Below, piece after piece: positions 10,901 through 18,985 of a stretch of 64,000 bases of DNA. This DNA comes from Monocercomonoides exilis (taxonomy: Eukaryota > Preaxostyla > Oxymonadida > Polymastigidae). The stretch spans positions 1,428,501-1,492,500 of the forward strand of contig LSRY02000006.1 in assembly GCA_001643675.2 (NCBI GenBank). The letters run 5' to 3'. A program made the translations under genes and the position numbers. How positions within the stretch are numbered: the stretch's first letter is position 1; each line of letters starts with the position of its first letter. Under the pieces are notes generated by a model. The model was not told the origin of the DNA. It made no database searches and saw only the letters and a list, made by a program, of their open reading frames with translations.

Positions 10901-13440
10901 GTAATGCTGGTCTTCAGATCGGTTGACTCAACGAACACATCATTTCCACATTTAGCCTCATTTCTCTCAAATCCCACATTTTTAAAGCAATAGTCAAACG
11001 AAGCATTACACAGCCTTAGATATATTCCTCCTCCTCTTCCTCTACTCCCTTCTCTCGAAGATGCTCGACAACCTGAAAACTGTGTTGAATTTGCAATAGA
11101 CGAACAATTCCCAACAGACAATCTTCCGCTCCCTCCAGCACTAAAGTGCACACATCCACCGTTTCCATTTTCGCATGCACACTCGGAAAATGTGCAGTTG
11201 TCAAGATCAAACTTCTCGTCATTGTCAATAGAAATCCTTAATACACTTCCATCTCCTTCCACTTTTCTTATCTTTCTGATTATCACTTGGCTCATTTCTA
11301 GATGTGCCAAAGAGCCAACGGTTAACAAACTGGCTTGTTGAGCTAGCACAAAGTTCTCGATTATTGATGAAATAATAGAGGCTTTTCCTTTTTCAATCTT
11401 AACAATTGGTGATTCAATAGTATGTACACTCAATTCATTCGCACAACCAACAATACAGTTATTCACTGTTAGCTCGCCATTTCCTATTAGCTCAAATAAC
11501 GAAATCAAGTTTGAATCATCAGCTATTGTTGAAGAAATATTCATGAACTCAATTTTCAGAGATCCTGTAGTTATAAAAAAAAGGGATCCATCTTTATGTG
11601 TTGTGATTAGTGTTCTTTTTAACTTATTGCTGTTTTCACTCGGGCAAATACGAATTATTTTTTCTCCAATCACCGTTTTTCCTTCGTGCACATCTTCACT
11701 CACAATCTCCAGAACCCAGCTATGTTGCTCAATTGAATGAATAATGGCACCATTTATCGTTTGGCATGTTTCGTTTATTCTCAATCCGCAAGTCCATTTT
11801 GCGTCATTTCCGTTTGAAGAATCAATGAGACGCTTCTCAAATAGCGGAGCCCAATCATCGCAAAATCCAAAAACACTATGATAAACTCTGTGTTGTTGAC
11901 ATGTCGAAAAAGTTGATAAAATTTTTTCTTTAAAAAATTTTCGTAGTGGATCAGTTATGTATATGACATTTCCTTTTGAAGATACAGAACAACTGTTGTT
12001 GTGAAAAAAACAATAATTAATATTTGAATTATTGTTATTTAAATCTCTCAAGACTGAAAAAAATAAAGCACCTCCATTGTCCGAACTTGAGGAGTTAACA
12101 ATGATACATTCCGTAATGAAAAAATCTGATTTTGTTTGTTCAAATGACACAGCTCCTCCATTACTGATGTTTGTAAAACTATTTGTAACAGAGCAATTTA
12201 AAGCAGAATCTATCGATGAAGTGTAATTCACATAATCTCTTGCTCGAAAAAAAATTGTTCCTCCAGCAGAATAAGAACTCGAATTCTCAAAAGATAAATG
12301 CTGAATAGCAGCTCCATCCACAATTTCAAGGAAATGAATGCTTCCTCCATAACCTGATAATCCTGAATCAGAACATGAACAGTTCAAAAAATCTGACATA
12401 TTGACGCAAACAGAGTGAAGACTTTCGCCATGAATAGCGCCACCACAATAAACTGATTTACAATTTTTAAAACTACAGCGATAAACTGTTAAATCTGTAT
12501 CTTTTACAATGGCGTATATTCCACCTCCCTTGCTTGCATAACAATTCATGAATATATCATTTTCAAAATGTGAAGACTGTTGAATTGAAATATGACCTTC
12601 TTCCCCAGAATATATTGCATTTAAATTCGAATATTTTTGCATCCTGCAAAAAGTATTATTGAATGAATTCAAAAATGAATTGGGCGAATTTATTGAACGA
12701 ACAATTCCTCCATCAAACACATCATTTACCATATCAAAAATGCTACATTGTATTTTGGCGAAAAAATTGCATCGAGAAATATCCCTAAAACCTTCTTCAA
12801 AATCTGCTGTTAAAGAAGAAATGTTTGTAAAGGATGAGGTTGTTATGCCCATAGAATTCAATTCTGATGAAAATATAAAAGGGATTTGAAGAAGACTAAA
12901 TGAACGAAAGTATGTGTTGATTACAGAAAATGATCCTGAATGAGTTTCCATTGTTTGAATTGTTCCCTTTGCTATCAATGGAAGGTGTTTTTGCAATTGA
13001 TGCAAATTATATACAGAAATATTGTTGAGAACAATATTTCCGCAACAATTAGAAAAAATGAAATTTTGTGCATATCCGAATGAATAAAATTTGGAATCTT
13101 TGACCAGGAGGTTTGAGGAAATATCAACAAGGGGAAATGCGATTTTTTCGCTGTGTTGAATTGATGAATCAGAAATTTCCACAGTAGAATTTTTGAGTGA
13201 AGTAATGAGATCTATTTCACTTGTTTCAAAAGAGCTGTGTAACTCTATGGATTTGTATTCGTCTATATTTTTTGTTGGTATGTTAATTCCGTTTTCTGAT
13301 TTACCGTTCAAATTTGTTTGGGTCTCGTAAAACAAGTTATTTTCATTTTCTTGAAAATCACTAATTATCACTGTTTCACAAATTAATATCTGCCTCCAAA
13401 AAATAGCTGTAATGTTTATCAAAAAAAACGCCAACGACAT
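967..13440 (-). CDS. Giant Pmp-like beta-helix surface protein with degenerate kinase tail (intact copy)
   Basis: Intronless 4,157-residue protein. The first in-frame ATG is at 13440 and opens a hydrophobic signal-peptide-like N terminus. The ectodomain is rich in Asn/Ser and short GGG/GNGG motifs typical of right-handed parallel beta-helix (Pmp/pectin-lyase-like) proteins. Seven modules of ~380 residues each carry a G-x-D...CG-x4-PC signature, near nucleotides 10740, 9640, 8455, 7285, 6215, 5085 and 3935. One transmembrane helix (about 2330-2260) is followed by a basic stop-transfer stretch. The cytoplasmic tail has a Ser/Asp-rich linker and a kinase C-lobe-like segment: a RAPEL motif near 1350, a TIGVMLWE helix and a late SRPS arginine. 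The HRD-equivalent region reads SLSPH, and no DFG or ATP-binding lysine is seen, so a pseudokinase is likely. Probable role: cell-surface adhesion or sensing. Ligand unknown. Confidence 0.8.
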   Translation of the reverse strand: MSLAFFLINITAIFWRQILICETVIISDFQENENNLFYETQTNLNGKSENGINIPTKNIDEYKSIELHSSFETSEIDLITSLKNSTVEISDSSIQHSEKIAFPLVDISSNLLVKDSKFYSFGYAQNFIFSNCCGNIVLNNISVYNLHQLQKHLPLIAKGTIQTMETHSGSFSVINTYFRSFSLLQIPFIFSSELNSMGITTSSFTNISSLTADFEEGFRDISRCNFFAKIQCSIFDMVNDVFDGGIVRSINSPNSFLNSFNNTFCRMQKYSNLNAIYSGEEGHISIQQSSHFENDIFMNCYASKGGGIYAIVKDTDLTVYRCSFKNCKSVYCGGAIHGESLHSVCVNMSDFLNCSCSDSGLSGYGGSIHFLEIVDGAAIQHLSFENSSSYSAGGTIFFRARDYVNYTSSIDSALNCSVTNSFTNISNGGAVSFEQTKSDFFITECIIVNSSSSDNGGALFFSVLRDLNNNNSNINYCFFHNNSCSVSSKGNVIYITDPLRKFFKEKILSTFSTCQQHRVYHSVFGFCDDWAPLFEKRLIDSSNGNDAKWTCGLRINETCQTINGAIIHSIEQHSWVLEIVSEDVHEGKTVIGEKIIRICPSENSNKLKRTLITTHKDGSLFFITTGSLKIEFMNISSTIADDSNLISLFELIGNGELTVNNCIVGCANELSVHTIESPIVKIEKGKASIISSIIENFVLAQQASLLTVGSLAHLEMSQVIIRKIRKVEGDGSVLRISIDNDEKFDLDNCTFSECACENGNGGCVHFSAGGSGRLSVGNCSSIANSTQFSGCRASSREGSRGRGGGIYLRLCNASFDYCFKNVGFERNEAKCGNDVFVESTDLKTSITNSSMEFMCRFSEVLEDVIGIDEKWDGVFIPLEYYVLSREEKVAVGNEGRDVSACGFFNYPCKTLKYSILQLEETNREIIFHQQYRIMENMIFEDERGYVLGGVDEKSSVMAVGSTGSTNGVLIVESNVTIELLRFMLQSSLLYSEMSVVALLEERARISMNECDVCEDETVDTIEHHFLVMRAGKASMKKLSISSLSLISTPFVYVCGLMSEIDMSDLSVSDIHMNECSFLKNERAKNVNISMCNFSSVVLEHGDGSLVNGMVGTSQRMSIDGGLLNGKCKMGNGGGIRVVIEDEGIIRIGNEMSVTFEKCYANGEDLSGGLGGGMILKVKGGRDFLLTMVKFVMCNASKYGRDMFVEARSFTEVINNRSIGFSTNITDMSTLMGFENEKQYAIPLVLYLRSEPVSITVGGENGNDFDKCGYDGYPCLTLDFALEKRKGILGICSEIEGSVEMSHEHIVMEGKVEIKGKALENEINITAEGEKILEVLVQNGASTVVENVKIKVPTQLNGRKGLFRNVEGVLSIISTKIELKSGTSVDYKMLEVIKGSAILSSVIVHGICFLDCQFCEASGEGLITLSSSDISGCSSTISTGLIEVSEKGALSIHGCVITGNSELTSCTAVWMSEGRSMSVSNSNFSSWKRKEGNGTVASAIVGEGTSFEWRGVVVSDCTAEAGSGGGMKVKIKENGMIRIGNEGVSTLFRRCKSMKDRNGEGYGGGVSIECCGKGSKNFVLESLSFENNEARIGINLFGEGHELSKSFSKSSLKIGAFGTNTLSNEFVGLDWKDNVIVPLSLFVNEWSEPGYVGIGGVDYALCGFEWYPCLTIGYAGRTRFEGNNANIRILSGFKIICEVIIDTQEMNIDTSSEMELVKINESIGGSEEGIFVVKESVASLSHILFCAPPRISGVHNSLFICLGGTLNVTKCSIEAESGSLEYQFAKCCSGAMVIESVLMKDIEFLSTEAIIIEGMEAHGVIDSVVFENVKSEGGIGLVCVNEVASVRCENSTFNSSAFSSHPAIAFAELTTIQLKNNTFEELVRNDGDGGAIVGIVGFEKKAIVKECFFWNITCLDESGKGGSVFVEVKKGGVFECDSNEVKESKVDTESGHGGGIHLTLSSTELTYSMKNIEFGGNEAFEGKDVFVVCPTARVSVNAMWWAGSADEDDLEKKQLWVFETSTGRSISMLPYLFPADDAIVFVKGNDGENSNDCGIEVKPCLDVVFGIERMNNNQSIIQIIESGAIGGIVERNEKSLTIRGKKNENSLIIIEEGGHLELKNGGANAGLTLNRLRIILPCISSFTEVLIVSSGECSIVNCSFGTGEGTEMIEDIWIVRGSGGLIMMSGIAIECGPFKGIGGVFSGNNCTFVIENTEIMNVHSAGCTLITCEDCKIVEVNGVCVVNCSSELTLFQTRNVQDLSVKNGSCFDGCRAEKGNGGGTKNEMSGSEMMKFENCSLKNCKTVAVNEKGGGIYLSFGESFQSNYLLKDVSFGNNSATYGRDVFVFSISLNETIRSTCFVNLSSIEEVSIDLKGEDAEYFIEKPVNLVHFLEQYHSSRVFVSEKGYDMNGCGMIGYPCQTFWRGYSNTEKSMDVHEMVVDGSTYVSDCYDVSRFSIFSSTMEQSLYATLEISTNNIRDKVKGVLMNGDSLDILWIDFLLLQPSCGAVTCLIFSNAYSEGILLDHCIFKIISDIAIEFSIVVVGSGSVIMNECKVQNYSSSVSLFELSAAATMSIERIMIEDVELGDCSVFALSPSTTAKEASKNEMSGILLNRSIFSKLESDLAKEGIVLRGAAYGDVILCGCEMKDINSMRSENGGAIHAEIKGQGRVLLKETMIKRCKCNTDSGKGGGALVNSMEALSANKFAFEKVEFEENCASLGVNIFIWDVNLNESITTESFKIDGLSSETDGNLFAGSDNSFDYVDLLMFIVEYRGSEVHVSRDGYDALRCGSESEPCGSLMMGLNHIDEGEVKKVVVKDEIGIYETCNLSGFEIGSLVMMSEEKRMGTISFGESKGGDIAILNKKSLRVVGIEFVASETFKNDREALILNENGEILLRKCSMRSLHTSITPGLFSFLLCDGGELIVEEVDVVNVNADRSIFVVCGARKCEVKNIIVSSVNMWKGSVLDVQRAKESKMEDEEPESISMFKIDNSSFEAIVKNGNGPGVLNCNSSHLLDVVVNKSSVQMCSSSLSEKGGMMMMHLDKGGSVKVWSTAIRQCGCSTSKGRGGGIFIGTTFEGDLPMMFASIGFESNTAYSGRDLFIECQNISSQINETQFRQVFSSEVYNQINAMYGIDHSNYSDIPVNLLDFIMIYQSDTIFVSSAIDIENDNSRKCGTRMLPCSTIAYGLDHVTRIFESQILIEGESKIEREIILDEITIRSKLKEQAIVRIGLQMQCACECVINANANVELSYLTFKFSRLFESLHKTFMDINSGVILISKVQVEGEEEKEKGNVPFHIFSVHGGELNIENFSAKNVQVGSDFFFIDGESSIYIVDVSISYISLSFSLIQSDAISSNIVLKEITIECITLEHGSLISLAGPSGLNFENSKYEKTLKLTLCSFQNISKSTAGASILILDGKNYNVFDSINCSISECFSISKFGSIFDLRFIHEATIDSCNFEGKLKNENLPANDAQEICVWNGSLISIENSNATMRETTVANSSEGGVGVSGGKVEIEKGEFVGNDPGFEKYPSFRRNVLCKDSGVVDIVSLKGGDGAKDDSSLWMVSEGCVMKGIAEERESEFFIPGVERVEMEEEEEWRRIRLVFHGWLLIPCEMWFRVSVVVGEEEKVVTYEFEEEGLLSEEVAIGVIGGEVVKGAKAEEEVAVGVEFGCKGGKCRRGRAVLKNRTESEREGRGNEAEGGSRGRVSWVVIVVGALFVIVLMGLVVFVVRWKKAKERAKELEEIVADTMRKDPKAFEMVTMEMSPEAQWRRAERDDEKKNEEKIKKRVYEKSLGHSESSEHLLSESGSTEYILGRDSDKIPEWALEAVDEKEKEEEEEVRKRIPSPSISSTSSTDTSDTDTTFVRGEDLCPTTSSMSNLVDAMACSSPHEKLIVDLRDSLFMLLHGRNEKKEMAIGSLEEREQTAAQILFWVANVALHSFDEMENPLQSLGSLSPHIVLFSEHMVICIALHSDCSSSDDSSSDSSSISSTSTIVTSSSDASVKSERFTKLPPPSSAFEEELDMGKECLRWRAPELGAGRNVGATKASVVFTIGVMLWECLRLEIPFFEYCGEAAFEKMRGQERPEAGEEQECGLGRVVVACWSSAVESRPSLVVVKREFIQRFPSGAVVMTVSDAIDVENEEQEESGERGSRDDGWSWVS
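2785..3088. repeat. Duplicated segment, copy A2 (membrane-proximal ectodomain)
   Basis: Near-identical at nucleotide level to 47810-48112. Between A1 and A2 (about 1935-2784) the two genes are clearly diverged, although still alignable as protein. On the upstream side the similarity falls away abruptly. Two islands of near-identity separated by divergence are the pattern expected of patchy gene conversion. Confidence 0.85.
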
Positions 13441-13634
13441 CGAGTTTTGATTTCTGCAATCAACAATATTCGCAATTTTCAAATGTGAGTTGATCTAACC
13501 TTTATCTTGTTAATTTTTTGAAAACGTGAATTATTGCTGTGTCAAATATTTTTCGCATGATTTTTATAAACATGTGGGTGAAAATGTCGAAAAAGTTGGA
13601 TCAAGAGTATAATTTATATTTTAAATACTTTTCA
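13441..13634. promoter_or_regulatory. Shared divergent promoter interval, giant gene 1 / MRT4
   Basis: Only 194 bp separate the start codon of the giant surface-protein gene (minus) from that of the MRT4-like gene (plus). Both promoters must lie in this interval or overlap the coding ends. The sequence is AT-rich. I recognise no specific promoter motif. Confidence 0.4.
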
Positions 13635-14656
13635 ATGCCAAAATCACAAAGAAAAAAGGCTGTTATAATTTCAAAAACTGGCCAAGTTGGGAAAGAATTT
13701 AAGAAGCGTAAGAGTCTTTTGGTAGAGAAGATTCAAACAGCTGTTGACGATTACGAACGAATTATAATAATTGAACTAATTAATCAGCGAAATCATGAAA
13801 TTAAACAAATTAGGACGGACTTATCTGATGGAAAGTTTTTGAATAATTTTAATTTATGAAGTGATTTTGTTCATTTGCTTGTTTTCATTGCTATAGATTT
13901 ATTTTTGGAAAAAATAAAGTTATTGCAGTTGCTCTTGGGAGAACTAGGGACGAGGAAATAAAAGAAAATTTACATAAAATCGGGGAGGTTTGAAGATTCG
14001 CAGTTTTGAATGTGATCTCTAAAATAGTTGATTTTACTTACCGGTAGCATCTCCATGGCGAATGTGGTCTAATTTTTACAAATAGACCAAGAGACGAAGT
14101 GCTTTTATACTTCAGATCTTTTAAGCACAATGGTTTCGCACGTGCTGGTAGTAAAGCTTCGCAAACTGTGGTTATTCCAGCAGGAACAATCAAACAAAAT
14201 GAAGAAGGATGCCTTGTCACAGTGACAAAAAGCGAGGATGATGGATTACTTGCTGCAGTCCCATTGTCAATGGAACCGTTGCTACGTTCCTTTGGATTGC
14301 CAACATTCATAAAGGATGGTATACATTTTTTTTTTTTTTTTTGAAAAAAATTTTTTTCGTTTAATTTCATCAATTCAGCGAGCATCAAAATCACTTCACC
14401 ATATACAGTATGTCATGAAGATGAAATCCTTTCAGAAAAGCAATGCCAAATTTTGGTTTGTAAATTTTAAAAAAATTTTTTTTTAATTTTAAAGTCTTAA
14501 TTATCATATTTATTTCTGTATATTCATTATTATTGAATTTGCGTGTTTTATGACAAACTTAAGAAACGCTTTGGGTACAAACTCAGTACTTTTGAGATTA
14601 TTCCTCGAGGAATTTGGGAAAAAGAAACAGAAATTTTTGAAGAATTAAAAGGCTAA
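13635..14656 (+). CDS. MRT4: mRNA turnover protein 4 homolog, ribosome assembly factor
   Basis: Five exons joined by homology: 13635-13834, 13897-13987, 14048-14318, 14379-14455, 14564-14656, giving 243 residues. The family opening (MPKS...) is present, followed by the RN-x-x-K/I-x-x-IR helix, the IFGKNKV motif across the first intron, GLIFTNR, and an FARAGSKA-like segment. MRT4 is the nuclear paralogue of stalk protein P0. It occupies the P0 site on 25S/28S rRNA in pre-60S particles and is later exchanged for P0 in the cytoplasm. As expected for MRT4, the long P0 C-terminal stalk extension is absent. A longer frame begins upstream of 13635, but homology starts exactly at the chosen ATG. Confidence 0.9.
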
Positions 14657-15013
14657 ATGGTTATGAGAAATTTCATTTCACAAAAAGTTTTCATTTCAAA
14701 TTTGGTGATTCAATTTCAATTTTAAACAGCAACAAAAAAAGCCAATCAGAATGATTTATTTTCAAACGGAAATTTTTTTTATCATAATTATTTTTTGAAG
14801 CAATTGATAATACTAATTGCCTCAGATTTGAAGGATGTTCTCCATGCTTCACAAAATTTTAAATCGCTCAAATGACATCTTTCTTTCAATGAACGGTTGT
14901 GCAAAAAGTGAAATGCAGTGTTTTGGGGAAAAAAAAAAAACAAAACTTAGAAAAGGTAGAATAAAGAAGTCTAAAGAATTGACATGTTTGTGTATGAGAA
15001 TTAAAAATGATTT
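14657..15013. other. AT-rich convergent intergenic interval
   Basis: Spacer between the convergent MRT4 and CEP43-like genes. It holds A-rich runs and a short open frame around 14835 that resembles nothing I recognise. No RNA gene or repeat seen. Confidence 0.5.
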
Positions 15014-18000
15014 TTACCAAATGTCTGTATTTCTGTCATCTCCAAAAAGATCCTCTTCTTCTGTTTGATTCTCCTGAGAATCATTCACGCTTTTCATTCC
15101 AAAGGAAGAAGAAATATTCCCTTTGTTATTTCCTCCGCTGCTTCCAGATTGCGCAGGCTGCTCGTCCTCATCTTGGAAATCATCTTTCATCTTTTCGTCG
15201 TCATCATCGTTGTATTCATCATCGTCTTCAACTTGAAACTCCTCATCTGCAACACCGTTCGATAGTGGCTGTGGCTTTGATCCTTCATTTTTCATGAACG
15301 ATGAAAAAGTGGAAGACGATGGCTGAGATGTGCTTGAAGAAGAACCAAAAGACGAAAAAGGCCGAGATGAAAATGAAGATGATGATGAAGAAGAAGTCTT
15401 TGACGGTTCCTGCTTTTGCGAAAAGGTCGATGATGAAGTAGGTTGAGAATGAGAACTTGAGTTTTCCCCTTTCAGAAAATCATTCGAGAAGTCGTCATCG
15501 TCATCATTTCCTTCATCACCATCCATGCTGTAACTGTAGATGTTATCATTCTTTTTGCTGAATGGTGTTTCAATGGCTGCTCTTGAACCAATTCTACCCC
15601 GATTGAGCCGACTTGAAGAAGGCGATGCTCTTCTTTTGGCACCCCCAGATGATGCAGTAAATGCGCTTTCTATGTTGTCTGTTCCTCTCGAAGAAATAGA
15701 TGAAACAGACTTCGATTTTGGTTGTGGATTTGATGAGAATCCAGAACTGGCAGTTGCTGTTTTTGGCTTAGCCGATGATGGCTTTGAGAAGAAATTGTCG
15801 AAATCATCGTCATCGTCTTCGTCATCGTCATCTTTGTCAAGCGATGTGGTGACAAAAGTGCTTGTTGGCTTGCGTTCAGGCTCTTTTTCTAACTCATCCA
15901 AAATGTCATTTCCATCGTCGCTGTTGAAGAACTCATCATCATCGGTGAAATCTCCTTTCTGTTTATCATTTTCCTTCGCCTTGTCTGGCTTCGCTTCAAC
16001 ACTTGTGGCGGTATTCTTTTCTTTGCTTTCTCTTCTGCTGCTGCTATCATCAGTGCGATCGCTTTGTGCGCCTTCAGACATCAAGGATTTTGAAAACCCA
16101 GTCATTCCAGACGAAGCTGAAGAAAATTGTGGCTGTGTTGCATCAGAGGCATCGAACGAGAAAGATGGCAGTGTTGAGATGTGAATTTGAGATTCTGTCG
16201 AGGACTGTTCTCGCTTTTTGCGCTCTCTTTCATCCTGCAATTCGTCTTCGTCCACAAACTTGTCGCCTTCTTCTGACCCATCCTCATTCTCATCTTCGTC
16301 TTCTTCGTCGTCGTCTGTGCTGAGCATAGACGATCCATCCAGTCTGCTAATCATCGAGCCAGGAGACTTCTCAATAGAAAATCCATGCCCCATTCCCAAT
16401 GTTGAATCCTCCTCAAATGATCCACCTTGTGCTCTTCCAGCTCCTCTCTCCATTCGAGCAGCTTCGGCCTTGTTCAGTCCCCGCTTTGCTTTTGCCGGCG
16501 TCGAGTGATCAGGAAAATCAGAAAGTTGTGCATCATCAAGTTCAGAAGTCAAGTCCTGTTCTTCAATTTGCATTTTTTCATTTGCTTTTGAATTATCTTT
16601 TGGCTTCTCATCGGTTTTGGCTTTCTCGGAATTATCTTCTTTGTTCTCTTCTTCTCCTTCTTCTTCGTCCTCTGGTCCGAAATCTACATCTCCAAACGGA
16701 TTTCCATTCTCTTCATCGTCTGTGTATTCGTAGTTGTCTTCTTCTTCTCCAAAATCGGTTGTATCCTTCTCTTTTTCAGTTTTAGTTTTTTCAGTTACTT
16801 TTTTGTTTTCATCATCTTCCTTTGTTTTCTGTTCCTGTTTTTCGTTTGCCTTGTTTTCCTGGTTGCCAAAATCAGATTCATACATCGGTGCTGATTGCCG
16901 CGAAGATTGAAGGACGTCCTCAGAATAGTCAAACCTGTTGTGCTCATTTCCTGAAGTGATGTCAATCTCTTCTACTTCTTCTTCATTATTCTTAAGCCCT
17001 TTCAAAAACTTCTGTCCTTCTTTAGTTAAAGCATTCGGTGCTTCATCTTTTGCATTTCCCTAAATTTGGAGCGATTTGAAAGCAAACAAAAAAATAGTGA
17101 AATTAGAATATCACAGTGATCAAAGATATCCAAAATCAACATTGATGAAATATACATATTTAAAAGTACATTTTTCAATTAAATTGCAAGTTTTTTGCAA
17201 AGATAACAATAATTAGCATACTATTGTTTCTTCCATAATCTCCTTTACTCCATCATCACTTTGTGACGATCGAGGAAGAGGTTGAGTGACTGGTTCTTTC
17301 TCTCTTTGAGATTTTGTATTATCTGTTTGATAGGAAATTGGTAATCCTGGTTCTGTAGTAATGCATGATGCAATTGGACGCCCAGACGATGGCTGGGGCA
17401 CTGTTTCTTCATCCTCAACAGTTTTTGATAATTTTGATTTTTGCATAGAAAAATTTTGCTCGCTTTCATCATCATCGTGAAAATCACCATCATACTCGGA
17501 CGAATCCTTTTCTGTTTTTTGATTGTTAAATGAAGATGTGGAATTTACAGGCTGTAAAAATGATGATGTTGAAGTTGAAGATGGATTGATCACTGAAGAC
17601 TGTCCTCTCTTTGCATCAAAATAATCATCAAGTAATAAAGACATAAGAGGACGAAAGCATCCATTTTGTGATGCATGTGATGCTTCCTCAAGTTTTTGAA
17701 AGTATTTTTTAATTAATTCGTCTCGGGGCAATAAATTGTTTTCCTGGAAAAGAAAAGCAGTTAAAAATAGCTTTCAAAAAAAGAAAAAGAAAAATACTTG
17801 AGTATCCCCGAGAAATACAGATGCTGTGCTCTTGAGGCCAAGAGAAGTTAATGCTTCGTAGATTAGAGAAAGAGTAATAATATCTTTATAAAAAATTTAG
17901 ATGCAAAATATTTTTTTGAGTAAAAATCAATCAAACATTGAGAATCCTTCTGAAAATTTTCCATTGCTTCGTTTTCTCCTGGTATTTCTTGTTCTTTGTC

Positions 18001-18175
18001 TTTTAATGCAAGAAGAACAGCCGCTTTCAATTCATTCTTAAAAATTGCAAAACAAAAACAATTTCAATAATTTCACTAGTAAATTTGAAAAGTCAAAAAT
18101 TTTAAAGCATGCTCTCATTCTAGTTAAAACGCCATGTTGTCTTAGCTTCTCTGTTACATCATCTCTCCAGCTCAT
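15014..18175 (-). CDS. CEP43: CEP43/FOP-like centrosomal (basal-body) protein
   Basis: Five exons on the minus strand: 18175-18113, 18036-17937, 17883-17798, 17743-17222, 17059-15014 (938 residues). The N terminus matches the FOP/TONNEAU1 family: a GVLTRMRNELKAAVLLAL-type dimerisation segment (FOP has GVLNRIKAELRAAVFLAL), then a LisH-like helical region ending LLPRDEL. The remaining ~700 residues are acidic, Ser-rich and low-complexity with repeated DDD/EDD runs, as in the longer FOP tail. FOP family proteins anchor microtubules at centrosomes and basal bodies, which fits the other flagellar genes here. Intron 1 appears to start with GC rather than GT. The N-terminal assignment is solid; orthology over the disordered tail cannot be judged. 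Confidence 0.75.
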
Positions 18176-18985
18176 TTGAACAAAAAGTCAACTTTATGGT
18201 AAAGGATCTGGAGTTGGATGTTGAAATATTTGATTCTTATTCATATCTTTCTCTATCTTTCGCTTCATGAAATGTTAAATTAAAATTGTGAAAATGCTAT
18301 GCATATTATTTGAAGGAATAAACGAAGATTCACAAAGTTCATTTTTTGATGAATAAAAAATTGCTGAATAATGAATAATTAAAATTTATCATCTGACAAA
18401 AAAAAAAAAAAATGAAAGACTCAACTGTTTGTGAAATTAAACATTTTGCTTGAAGATTTCGATAAAATGAAATTATCGTTCCTTTTCATTTATGATTTTT
18501 GCAATATTTTTATAAATATCCCATTCGGTAAATTGTACGGAGAAGAATCATTTTTTTTGTTTTGCATCTACAAATTTAAATTTTGCATTCTCAATTTTCC
18601 GAATTAGCGTTATTCTCGAAAGGATTCAACAATTTTCAAAAAAAAAAAAAGCACAATTTTCAAATGATAAAACAAATAAAAGGTAAATACAGCAGACAAA
18701 GACGTAAATATATATTCATATAAATAATGTTTTTTCAATTGGTAATTCGAGTTTCTTTAAAATTACTTTCTTGTTTGAAAAATGAATGATCACTTCTCAG
18801 ATTAGATACTGAGCTTATTATAAAATAACCCATCCATTATTTACCAAAAACATATATATATTGAACTCTAAAAATGCATAAATAACTTCTCCATCTTTAA
18901 GAATACCCCAAACGAGTAAAATATTAAATTGTCCAAAAAAAATTATCGCAGGTTTGATCAAGACAACTCATTTTTAAAAATAAAT
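18176..18985. other. 810-bp divergent intergenic region
   Basis: AT-rich spacer between the start codons of the CEP43-like gene (minus) and the C2H2-finger gene (plus). It contains several A runs of 12-13 bp. It must hold both promoters, but I recognise no motif, RNA gene or repeat. Confidence 0.5.

Noticed and set aside
14835-15068. 77-codon plus-strand frame after MRT4.
   Set aside because: Lys-rich low-complexity, partly antisense to the CEP43-like gene, with no homology or splice support.
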